Below, one piece after another: positions 49,443 through 57,497 of a stretch of 64,000 nt of DNA. The position numbers and the translations under genes were made by a program. The notes beneath the pieces were generated by a model, which saw nothing but the letters and a program-made list of their open reading frames with translations, did not search any database and was not told where the DNA came from. Location of the stretch: contig JAWLCQ010000002.1 of the NCBI GenBank assembly GCA_041687095.1, positions 32,147 to 96,146 of the forward strand, in the 5' to 3' direction. Within the stretch, counting starts at the first letter, position 1. The number at the start of each line of letters is the position of its first letter. Source of the stretch: JAWLCQ01 sp041687095 (GTDB lineage: Bacteria; Planctomycetota; Phycisphaerae; SM23-33).

Positions 49443-50876
49443 CTACCCGCCCGTCCGGTCGGCCGCGAGGGTGTCTTCGGTGTCGATCAGCCACTCGAGG
49501 AGCGCCTGGCGGTGCTCGTCGACCACGGGGCGGAGGGCGGGGTCGGCGGCGAGGTTGCGCAGTTCGTGGGGGTCGGTGTGCAGGTCGTACAGTTCGTCCA
49601 CGTCCCCGGCGTTGTACACGTACTTCCACCGATCGCTCCGCACGCCCTTGACGGGCCCGCGGGAGACCGTGGGGCACAGGTGGTGGCCGGTGTCGTGGCG
49701 GAGGCGCTCGCACTCCTCGGGCGACAGCTCACCCGGCTGCAGGGGCCGGCCCGGGTCGCCGTGCTCCAGGAAGACCCGCTGGTGGTGCGCATCGGCATGG
49801 CCGCGGAGGACGGGGGCGAAGGAGCGGCCCTGGACGCCCTCGGGGGGCGCGATGCCCACAAGGTCGCAGATCGTGGGGCAGATGTCGATGTTGGTGACCA
49901 TGGCGTCGGTGGGGCGGGGGGGGAACTGGCCCGGGAAGCGGGCGAGCAGGGGCACGTGCACGAGGGCCTCGTAGACGTGGGGGCCCTTGCGGATCATGCG
50001 GTGGTCGCCCATGTAGTCCCCGTGATCGGCGGTGAAGAGGACCACGGTGTTCTCGTCGAGCCCGACGTCGCGGAGGTGGTCCACGAACCGGCCCATCTCG
50101 TCGTCGATGTAGCTGACCATGCCCGCGTAGATCCGGCGCAGCGTGTCGATGCGGTCCCCCGAATACTCCACGCCGTAGCGGTCCCACTCCACGACCTGGC
50201 GCTGGCGGTGGGGCTTGGCGTCCATCTCGCCCTCGACCCACGCGGGCGGGGGCAGTTCGACGGCGTCGTACATGCTGCGGTAGGGCTCGGGGACCATGTA
50301 GGGCGGGTGCGGGTCGGGGATGGACAGCCAGAGGAAGAACGGCTGCTCCTGTCCGTTGCGCTCGCTGACGTACTCGCGGGCGGAGCGGAACAGGCCCCCG
50401 GTGACGTCGTCGGCGGGGTCGAGGGGGTTGTCGGCGAAGGGGACCTGCATCTGGTGTTGGCGGACGGCGTTGACGCGCTGTTCGGCGGCGTTGAGGGGCG
50501 GGGCGAACCCGCAGTGGTGCGCCTCACGGACGAAGTCGAACGCCTGCGGGAGGCGATGGGCGCCGAAGCAGTGGTCCTTCCCGATCAGCGCGGTGGCGTA
50601 CCCCGCCTGCCGCTTGAGCCACTCGGCCAGGTCGTATTCGCGGGGGCGGAGGAGGCGGCTGTTGTTGTAGCTGCCGTTGGTGTGGTTGTACCGCCCGGTG
50701 AACAGGCCCACCCGGGAGGGAACGCAGACGGGGCAGGTGGCGTACCCGCGGGTGAACTGCACGCCCTCGGCGGCGAAGCGGTCGAGGCTGGGCGTACGGA
50801 TCCAGGGGTTCCCGCTGGACCCGAGCATGTCGTAGCGGTGCTGGTCGGTGTAGACGATGACGACGTTGGGGCGCAT
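49443..50876 (-). CDS. Sulfatase (formylglycine type), 3 of 3
   Basis: A 477-residue sulfatase: NVVIVYTDQHRYDMLG at the N-terminus, signature CVPSRVGLFTGRY (C51), GKDHCFGAH, LFTADHGDYMGDHRMIRKGP, and C-terminal GVRSDRWKYVYNAGDVDELY with DLHTDPHELRNLA. Closest in pattern to the DQHR-type choline-sulfatase/iduronate-sulfatase group. No signal peptide. Preceded by a 21-bp inverted repeat (family I) and downstream of a CocE-like hydrolase gene on the same strand. Confidence 0.92.
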   Translation of the reverse strand: MRPNVVIVYTDQHRYDMLGSSGNPWIRTPSLDRFAAEGVQFTRGYATCPVCVPSRVGLFTGRYNHTNGSYNNSRLLRPREYDLAEWLKRQAGYATALIGKDHCFGAHRLPQAFDFVREAHHCGFAPPLNAAEQRVNAVRQHQMQVPFADNPLDPADDVTGGLFRSAREYVSERNGQEQPFFLWLSIPDPHPPYMVPEPYRSMYDAVELPPPAWVEGEMDAKPHRQRQVVEWDRYGVEYSGDRIDTLRRIYAGMVSYIDDEMGRFVDHLRDVGLDENTVVLFTADHGDYMGDHRMIRKGPHVYEALVHVPLLARFPGQFPPRPTDAMVTNIDICPTICDLVGIAPPEGVQGRSFAPVLRGHADAHHQRVFLEHGDPGRPLQPGELSPEECERLRHDTGHHLCPTVSRGPVKGVRSDRWKYVYNAGDVDELYDLHTDPHELRNLAADPALRPVVDEHRQALLEWLIDTEDTLAADRTGG

Positions 50877-50910
50877 GGGCCGGTTCTCCTTCCGTACGGG
50901 GACCTCGGAA

Positions 50911-50990
50911 TCACCGCGGAGAGCGCAGAGGACGCGGAGGGGCACGGGGCAGATGGCGTCTCGCTGCGGCCTCTGCGCTCTCCGCGGTGA
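50911..50990. repeat. Family I inverted repeat, copy 2 (21-bp perfect arms)
   Basis: The left arm 50911-50931 (TCACCGCGGAGAGCGCAGAG-G) is perfectly complementary to 50970-50990, with a 38-base loop. It lies 34 bases upstream of a sulfatase start, so the RNA hairpin could affect its translation or end the upstream transcript. Confidence 0.85.
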
Positions 50991-51081
50991 CTTCTTCCGA
51001 GGGCGCTGCTGCACTGCGCGGACCCGCATTATGCGCGCTTCGGCGGCGGAGGGACAGACGGGGAGGGATCTTTTCGACTTC

Positions 51082-52632
51082 TCAGATGCTCCCGAGGACC
51101 GGCAACTCCAGCGTGGAGTTCGCCGTGTCGATCGTCACCGCCCCGGGGTGGGGGGCATTCTCGAAGAACGGGTAGTCGCTCAGGGACAGGCACAGCCCCA
51201 TGCGGTCGCCCGGGGCGAAGGCGTGGCTGATCGTCCACAGATCGACCACCACATCCATCCATGGCCCGGCGGGGACGGGCTCGGGGCGGGAGAGGTCGTC
51301 GCGGAGGGAGAGCTTGCGGGCCCCGAAGTTCAGGCGGCGAGTGGAACCGTCGGGGCGGACGGCGAGGAACCAGGCGATGAGGTTGGCGTCGGGGGCATCC
51401 GTTCGCACCCGCAGGCGCAGGCGCGGATGGCCGAGGACGACGGTCTCCGCGTCGAGGGGGGGGCTGGTGAAGGCGGCGACGCCCGGTTGGGTGCAGAACG
51501 TGCGGAAGTCGCCCCCGCCCTCGGCCGACAGGGCCGGTCGAGCGGGGTCGTGGGTCAGGACGATCTCCCCAACGGCGGCGTTCGCGGCGTCGGGGGGCTG
51601 GAGTCCGCCATCGCCCGTGAGGCGGAGGGTGTGCTCGCGGGTGCGGGGCAGCTCGTCGAATTCCAGCCATCGGCCGCGACCGGTGCAGTAGAACATCACG
51701 CGGGGGTTGACGGCGTCGACGTCGCGGCCCTTGAGGAACCGCTCGAACCACTGGACCTCCAGGGGCTCGGGGAAGTCGCGCTGCTCGCCCTCGAACCCCA
51801 GCGACCCGGGGAGCATGACGAGGCGCTTCTCGCCGGGGTGGAGTTCGAACCCGCGGATGGTTCCGATCCCGAAGTGGTCGAAGAGGATCCCGGCATGCAG
51901 GACGGGGACCTCGATGCGGCGGATGTGGGGGGTGAGGTCGATGGCGTCCCAGGCGGGGGAGCGGACGGGGGAGTCGAGGTACTCGCTCGCCCAGGTCATG
52001 CCCGGAAGGCGGGCGGTGCGGAGTTCGCGCTCGCGGGAGGCGTAGCGGGTCGCGCGGAGGCGGCGGAGGCGGTCCACGGTGGGGGGGGCGGCCCCGTCGG
52101 GGATGCGGACCGCCCCGTGGGAGGTGCGCCCGGCAATGCCGGCGACCCATCCCAGGCGGTTGTCGCTACGGAACACGCCCCCGGGATACCACTGGTCGGT
52201 GTAGAAGTCCATCGGATAGGAACTGATGCACTGCGCCCGCAGGTGCGGGGGGCGCGTGGAGCCCGTGAGGATCTGGTAGATCCCCAACGCCGATCCGCCC
52301 GTCGTGCCCACGTTCCCGTCACAGAACTCGCGGTGGGCGAGCCACTCGACCAGATCGTATCCGTCGTACAGGCCGTCGGCGATGTTGTAGTAGGTGTACG
52401 TCCCCTCCGAGCTGCCCGTCCCGCGCGCGTCGGCGACGAGGACGGCGTACCCGCGGGCGGCCCAGGTTTCGGCGGAGGACTGGACGCCCTCGCGGCCATA
52501 GGGGGTGCGGATGACGATCCCGGGGCACGGCCCGCCCGCCCGGGGGCGGTAGAGGTCGCACGCGAGGTGGACCCCGTCGCGCAGGGGGACGAAGAGGCAG
52601 GCGGAGGATTCGATCTGGAGCAGTGCTTTCAT
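51082..52632 (-). CDS. CocE/NonD-family hydrolase (X-Pro dipeptidyl-peptidase fold)
   Basis: A 516-residue protein. The N-terminal alpha/beta hydrolase has VPLRDGVHLACDLYRPR, GIVIRTPYGREGVQ, ADARGTGSSEGTYTYY, WLAHREFCDGNVGTTGGSAL (nucleophile serine in GGSALG), and a C-terminal jelly-roll domain (VAAFTSPPLDAETVVLGHPR, RMGLCLSLSDYPFFENAPHP). Members hydrolyse acyl esters or peptides; substrate unknown. ATG 52632 chosen; GTG 52644 is an alternative. Confidence 0.85.
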   Translation of the reverse strand: MKALLQIESSACLFVPLRDGVHLACDLYRPRAGGPCPGIVIRTPYGREGVQSSAETWAARGYAVLVADARGTGSSEGTYTYYNIADGLYDGYDLVEWLAHREFCDGNVGTTGGSALGIYQILTGSTRPPHLRAQCISSYPMDFYTDQWYPGGVFRSDNRLGWVAGIAGRTSHGAVRIPDGAAPPTVDRLRRLRATRYASRERELRTARLPGMTWASEYLDSPVRSPAWDAIDLTPHIRRIEVPVLHAGILFDHFGIGTIRGFELHPGEKRLVMLPGSLGFEGEQRDFPEPLEVQWFERFLKGRDVDAVNPRVMFYCTGRGRWLEFDELPRTREHTLRLTGDGGLQPPDAANAAVGEIVLTHDPARPALSAEGGGDFRTFCTQPGVAAFTSPPLDAETVVLGHPRLRLRVRTDAPDANLIAWFLAVRPDGSTRRLNFGARKLSLRDDLSRPEPVPAGPWMDVVVDLWTISHAFAPGDRMGLCLSLSDYPFFENAPHPGAVTIDTANSTLELPVLGSI

Positions 52633-52771
52633 GGTGGCTCTCACGTGGGCACGCCGCGGCCCGCGGAGGGGACGCCTCCGCGGGCCGCGATGTGCGTAAC
52701 TATACTACTGCGGTCGACGGGCGGGTCGGGAAACCGGCCGATCGCTCGCCCCCGGGGGACGACGACGTCCG

Positions 52772-53254
52772 TTACTTGATGGCGTAGACTCCGCGGGCGA
52801 TCTTCTTGAAGCGGTCCCCGCGAAGGGTGGTGGCCACGATGTTGTAGAAGTCCTTGCTCTCGGACTTGTAGCCGGTCTTGCTCACGGCCTCCATGACCTC
52901 CTTGACCCGCATGGGCTCACCGGAGGCGCGGAGGACGTCCTCCACGTAGTCCACCAGGGTCTTGCCGCCCTCGCCCCGGCCCGGACGCGTGCGGGGCGTC
53001 TTGGCGACCTTGGCGGCCTTGGTGGCCTTGGGAACCTTGGCGGCTTTGCGGGCGCGGCGGCCGGCGGCCATCCCCGTCGCCATCGCCTTGGGCGCCGCCG
53101 GGACCGACTCGCCGCCCTCGATGGCGGCGATCCGCCGCTGGATCGCGTCCAGATCGGTGACGAGCTGGTTCCGCTTCGCCTTCAGTTGGTCCAGTTCCTT
53201 CTGCCGCGACGCCAGTTCCGCCTCAATTTCCCGAATCGACCTCTGCCGTGCCAT
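52772..53254 (-). CDS. HARE-HTH DNA-binding protein with coiled coil and histone H1-like linker
   Basis: A 160-residue protein in three parts. An N-terminal coiled coil comes first (IEAELASRQKELDQLKAKRN, about 10-48). A Lys/Ala-rich, low-complexity middle follows (RRARKAAKVPKATKAAKVAK, about 66-98). The C-terminal HARE-HTH winged helix has TLVDYVEDVLRASGEPMRVK, FYNIVATTLRGDRFKKIARG and VYAIK (about 100-160). The linker resembles histone H1 tails. A nucleoid or regulatory role is inferred. ATG 53254 behind AAGGAG; a TATAAT lies 59 bases upstream. Confidence 0.8.
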   Translation of the reverse strand: MARQRSIREIEAELASRQKELDQLKAKRNQLVTDLDAIQRRIAAIEGGESVPAAPKAMATGMAAGRRARKAAKVPKATKAAKVAKTPRTRPGRGEGGKTLVDYVEDVLRASGEPMRVKEVMEAVSKTGYKSESKDFYNIVATTLRGDRFKKIARGVYAIK

Positions 53255-53651
53255 GCACAACTCCTTAACCGAAAGACTCGAACAACTACACGCAAGTGTA
53301 GACGAACGGGGGATTATAGGAGTGCCGGAACGGCAAAGTCACACTCTTTTTCACCGCAGGCACTGTTGGTGCATACTTCGCGAACTGTGGATGAACCGCT
53401 CCGCCCATGCTCCGATGAGGCGTAGGCGGAGGAGTGAAACACAGCCGCCTGCGCTCGGGAGAGAACGCGGGAAAGCCAAGGGAGTCGGATGGGGCAGTCC
53501 CGTGTGTCAGGCCGCCCTCCCGCGCGCCGCCCCGCCCTCCGCCTTTCGCTCCGGGCGGGCCTGCACGCCCGGCGGACTGGGAAAAGGCTGCTGGGACCTG
53601 TAGAATCTCCTGGAACCAAAGACGCCCTCCAGGAGAGGATAGAAATCGCCA
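53255..53651. other. Divergent intergenic region
   Basis: 397 bases between the HARE gene and the glycosyltransferase operon. The minus-strand promoter elements near 53313-53340 are the only signals I can defend; no gene or large repeat seen. The GGAGAGGATAGAAATCGCCA just before 53652 offers a ribosome site (AGGAGAGGA) for the plus-strand gene. Confidence 0.5.
53313..53340 (-). promoter_or_regulatory. Possible promoter for the HARE-HTH gene
   Basis: A perfect TATAAT on the minus strand (complement of 53313-53318) with a weak -35 (GACTTT, complement of 53335-53340) 16 bases upstream. The leader would be about 50 bases. Confidence 0.5.
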
Positions 53652-56054
53652 ATGCCCAGTACCGCCGCCACCGACACGCCGTCCGTCGCCTTTCTCAGCG
53701 ACTACCTGCCCCGCCGCTGCGGGATCGCCACCTTCACGTATGACCTCTGCGAGTCCGTCGCCCACCAGGCCGCGGGCAAGCATGACGTCTTCACCGTCGC
53801 CGTCAATGACGTCCCCGAGGGCTACCCCTACCCCGATCGCGTGCGGTTCGAGATCCGCCACAACGTGACGGCTGACTACCGCCTGGCAGCCGAGTTCCTC
53901 AACATCAACCAGGTGTCCGTGGTCTGCCTGCAGCACGAGTACGGCATCTACGGGGGCCCGTCGGGCTCGCACCTGCTGGGCCTGCTCCGCCGCCTCCGCC
54001 GTCCGTTGGTGACGACGCTGCACACGATCCTCCGCAACCCCTCCGACGAGCAGCGCGCCGTCCTCAAGGAGGTCATCCGCCTCTCCACCCGCCTGGTGGT
54101 GATGAGCGAGACGGCCATGGACATCCTGACGGACGTCTACGACTTCCCGGGGGACAAGGCGGTCCTGATCCCCCACGGGATCCCCGACGTGCCCTTCGTG
54201 GACCCCAACTTCTACAAGGACCAGTTCAATGTCGAGGGCAAGCGGGTCCTGCTGACGTTTGGGCTGCTGAGCCCGGGCAAGGGGATCGAGACCGCCATCG
54301 ACGCCCTCCCCCGCGTCGTCGCCAAGCACCCCGAGGTCGTCTACGTCGTCCTGGGCGAGACGCACCCGCACATCAAGCGCGAGACCGGGGAGGAGTACCG
54401 CAACAGCCTCTTCCGCCGCGTGACCGACCTGGGCATGGACGAGCACGTCCTGTTCGTCAACCGCTTCGTCGATATCAGCGAACTGTGCGAGTACCTCGGG
54501 ACCGCGGACATCTACGTCACCCCCTACCTCAACGAGGACCAGATCGTCTCGGGCACGCTGGCGTACGCGCTGGGAACGGGCAAGGCCACCGTCTCCACGC
54601 CCTATTGGTACGCCCGCGAGATGCTCCGCGACGGACGGGGGCGGATCGTCCCCTTCCGCGACCCCACCGCCCTCGCCGACCAGGTCATCGACCTGCTGGA
54701 CAACGAGATCGAACTCAACGCCACCCGCAAGCGTGCCTATACCTTCTGCCGTAAGATGGTCTGGAAACGCGTCGCCCAGGACTACCTGGACCTGTTCGCC
54801 GAGGCCCGCGAGGCGTGGGTGGAGAACCGCCTGATCGTCCCGGCCGCCCGGGTCGAGCGCCAGGAGAAGCCCCACGAGCTGCCGGAGGTGGACCTGCGGC
54901 ACCTGCGGACGCTGACGGACGACACGGGCGTTCTGCGGGGGTGCCTGTTCTCCACGCCCGACCGCTCGCAGGGCTACTGCACGGACGACAACGCCCGCGC
55001 GCTGCTGGTCACCAGCCTGCTGTGGGAGCAGAACCAGGACGAGTCCGTCCTGCCGCTCATGCAGACGTACCTGGCGTTCCTGGCGCACGCGATGGACGAC
55101 GAGACCGGGCGGTTCCACGCGTTCCTGAACTACGACCGTACGTGGTCGGAGGTGATCGGGAGCGAGGAGTCGCACGCGCGGGCGCTGTGGGCGCTGGGGG
55201 TGGCGACGGCGCTGTGCCCGCACGAGTCGCAGATCGCCCTGGCGACGCGGCTGTTCAAGCGGGCGCTGAGCGTGGCGGACGACTTCACCAGCGCCCGCGC
55301 GTGGGCCCTGACGGTGGTGGGGATCCACGGGTACTTGCGGCGGTTCGGGGGCGACAGCGAGGTCCGCCGCTCCCGCGCCGACCTCACCTCCCGCCTCGCC
55401 AAGGCCTTCACCGACCATGCCTCCGACGACTGGTTCTGGTGCGAGGACGTCGTCACCTACGTCAACGGAAAGCTGCCCCACGCCCTGCTGATGAGCGGCA
55501 AGTGGATGAACAAGGGCGAGTGGATCGACTTGGGCAAGCGGGCGCTGCGCTGGCTGCTGCAGCACCAGACCTCCGAAACGGGCATGCTCTCGCTGGTCGG
55601 GACCGACGGGTGGTATCGCCGCGGGGGCGAACGCGCCCGCTTCGATCAGCTCCCCATCGAGGCCCACGCCCTCGTCGACGCCTGCGTCGAGGCCTACCAC
55701 GTCACCCGCGAGCGCGAGTGGGTCGACCACGCCCGCCGGGCCTTCCACTGGTTCCTCGGCGATAACGACCTGCGGACCCCCCTGTACGACTTCACCACCG
55801 GGGGCTGCCGCGACGGCCTGCACGCCGACCGCGTCAACGAGAACCAGTCCGCCGAGTCCACCCTGGCGTGGCTCATGAGCCTCCTGCTCATGCAGGACCT
55901 CGAAATGGAGCAAAACTTGGGCACCCTGCCCGCCGATAAGACTCTGGAGCGCCGGGCGGCCGCAAAACAGGCGATCAAACCGACCGGTCCCGTCGTAGGA
56001 AAGACGGACAGGAAGGACAGGAGGCCCGATGCCCTCACCGATAGTCATGGTTAG
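53652..56054 (+). CDS. GT4 glycosyltransferase fused to a C-terminal helical (alpha/alpha-type) domain
   Basis: An 800-residue protein. Residues about 10-385 are a GT-B glycosyltransferase: FLSDYLPRRCGIATFTYDLC, QHEYGIYGGPSGSHLLGLL, PHGIPDVPF, LLTFGLLSPGKGIETAIDAL, DIYVTPYLNEDQIVSGTLAY. Residues about 410-765 are an all-helical region with regular repeats (STPDRSQGYCTDDNARALLV, WFWCEDVVTYVNGKLPHALL, FDQLPIEAHALVDACVEAYH), like an alpha/alpha toroid seen in glycoside hydrolases and phosphorylases. It may build and trim or sense a glycan; substrate unknown. It overlaps the next gene by 26 bases. Confidence 0.8.
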   Translation: MPSTAATDTPSVAFLSDYLPRRCGIATFTYDLCESVAHQAAGKHDVFTVAVNDVPEGYPYPDRVRFEIRHNVTADYRLAAEFLNINQVSVVCLQHEYGIYGGPSGSHLLGLLRRLRRPLVTTLHTILRNPSDEQRAVLKEVIRLSTRLVVMSETAMDILTDVYDFPGDKAVLIPHGIPDVPFVDPNFYKDQFNVEGKRVLLTFGLLSPGKGIETAIDALPRVVAKHPEVVYVVLGETHPHIKRETGEEYRNSLFRRVTDLGMDEHVLFVNRFVDISELCEYLGTADIYVTPYLNEDQIVSGTLAYALGTGKATVSTPYWYAREMLRDGRGRIVPFRDPTALADQVIDLLDNEIELNATRKRAYTFCRKMVWKRVAQDYLDLFAEAREAWVENRLIVPAARVERQEKPHELPEVDLRHLRTLTDDTGVLRGCLFSTPDRSQGYCTDDNARALLVTSLLWEQNQDESVLPLMQTYLAFLAHAMDDETGRFHAFLNYDRTWSEVIGSEESHARALWALGVATALCPHESQIALATRLFKRALSVADDFTSARAWALTVVGIHGYLRRFGGDSEVRRSRADLTSRLAKAFTDHASDDWFWCEDVVTYVNGKLPHALLMSGKWMNKGEWIDLGKRALRWLLQHQTSETGMLSLVGTDGWYRRGGERARFDQLPIEAHALVDACVEAYHVTREREWVDHARRAFHWFLGDNDLRTPLYDFTTGGCRDGLHADRVNENQSAESTLAWLMSLLLMQDLEMEQNLGTLPADKTLERRAAAKQAIKPTGPVVGKTDRKDRRPDALTDSHG

Positions 56055-57255
56055 CAGCTACCCGCCCCGCCTGTGCGGGATTGGGACGTTCGCCGAAGAG
56101 GCGCGCGAATTCATCCAGAAGCACAACCCCACGCGCGACGTCCTCGTCGTCAGCCACACCGATGGGCGCGGGGAGGGCGTGTTCCCCGTGATCGACATCA
56201 CCCGCGGGGACTGGTGGGTCGAAACCGCCGAGAAGATCCGCGCCCTCCACCCCCACGCCGTCCACCTCGAGCACGAGTACGGCCTGTACGAGCACCGCGA
56301 CGAGCGCGGGCAGGGCGACGGGAACGAGGGGTTCCTCAAGCTCCTCGAAGCCCTCAGCGACTTCCCCACGATCATCGAGCCCCACACCGTGCACGGCCGC
56401 CTCACCGACTTCGAGGCCGACTTCATCTTCAAGATGTGCCGCCGCGCCAGCCTGGTCCTCTTCAAGTGTCACTACCAGAAGTGGCGCCTGGACTGGAACT
56501 TCACCGGGCGCGGGTGGCCCACGCCCCGCAACGTCATGGTCGTGCCCCACGGGGCGCGGGCGGACCGGCGGTACTCGCTGCAGGAGGTCGTGGACCTCCG
56601 CACCGAGTTGGGGCTCGACAAGCGCCCCCACCTCGCCGAGCACCTCGTCGGGCTCATCGGCTGGATCCAGTCCAACAAGCGCTGGGACATCCTCACCTCC
56701 ATGTGGGAGGAGATCGCCGAGGAGATCCGCCAACGCACCGGGGAGGACTGGGACCTGCTCGCCGCCGGGACCATGCGCGACCCCCACCACAAGGCCGACT
56801 ACGAGAAGTACAAGGACGAACTCAAACTCCTGGAGAAAAAGGGCCTCGCCCACTACTACGAGTTCGTGCCCCGCGGGGACGTGTACTACAAGATGATGGC
56901 CGTCTGCGACTTCATCGTCCTGCCCAGCACCGACGAGACGCAGTCGGGGACGCTCGCGCGGATCATCGCGCTGAACAAGCCCTACATCACCACCGCCCCC
57001 ATGGAGGGCCTCACCGCCCAGACCCTCGAGAGCAGCGGGGGGCTGCTGTTCACCACCAAGGACATGCTCAAGCGCCACGTGATCGAACTCGCCTGCAACG
57101 AACCCGCCCGCCTCCGCATGGGCGAGAGCCTCAAACGCTACCTCGACACCGTCGTCTCCTGGGACGTCGTCGCCGAGCAGTACAACGAAGCCTACTCCCT
57201 CGCCCGCCAGGCCATCCAGACCCGAAAACCCATCATCCTGCCCCTGGAGTTCTGA
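56029..57255 (+). CDS. Glycosyltransferase (GT-B fold)
   Basis: A 408-residue protein: MVSSYPPRLCGIGTFAEEAR with the same CGI-TF start motif as the upstream enzyme, VHLEHEYGLYEHRDERG, VVPHGARADRRYSL, VGLIGWIQSNKRWDILTSMW, and CDFIVLPSTDETQSGTLARI (donor-binding acidic residue and SGTLAR). It overlaps the upstream glycosyltransferase gene by 26 bases, so both are coupled and probably act on the same polysaccharide or compatible-solute glycan. Donor and acceptor not deducible. Confidence 0.85.
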   Translation: MPSPIVMVSSYPPRLCGIGTFAEEAREFIQKHNPTRDVLVVSHTDGRGEGVFPVIDITRGDWWVETAEKIRALHPHAVHLEHEYGLYEHRDERGQGDGNEGFLKLLEALSDFPTIIEPHTVHGRLTDFEADFIFKMCRRASLVLFKCHYQKWRLDWNFTGRGWPTPRNVMVVPHGARADRRYSLQEVVDLRTELGLDKRPHLAEHLVGLIGWIQSNKRWDILTSMWEEIAEEIRQRTGEDWDLLAAGTMRDPHHKADYEKYKDELKLLEKKGLAHYYEFVPRGDVYYKMMAVCDFIVLPSTDETQSGTLARIIALNKPYITTAPMEGLTAQTLESSGGLLFTTKDMLKRHVIELACNEPARLRMGESLKRYLDTVVSWDVVAEQYNEAYSLARQAIQTRKPIILPLEF

Positions 57256-57497
57256 CGGTTTCGCCGGCCACCCACGTCTGGACTCGGCGCAGGATCGCGC
57301 GCTGGGTCTGAGCGGGGCTTGCCCTTTGGCGGCCGGGGGGTGCGGGAGGGACGGGTCGGGTGCGATCGGGACCCCCGCCAAGGCGTCAGCTCCCCAAGTG
57401 GAGACTGCCCGTTGGGGTCCTCTCCTCCTCCACCGCAACATTCCACGCCCCGAGGGGTTGAAGGAACATATCGACAAACCCCAAGGAGCTTCCCGCG

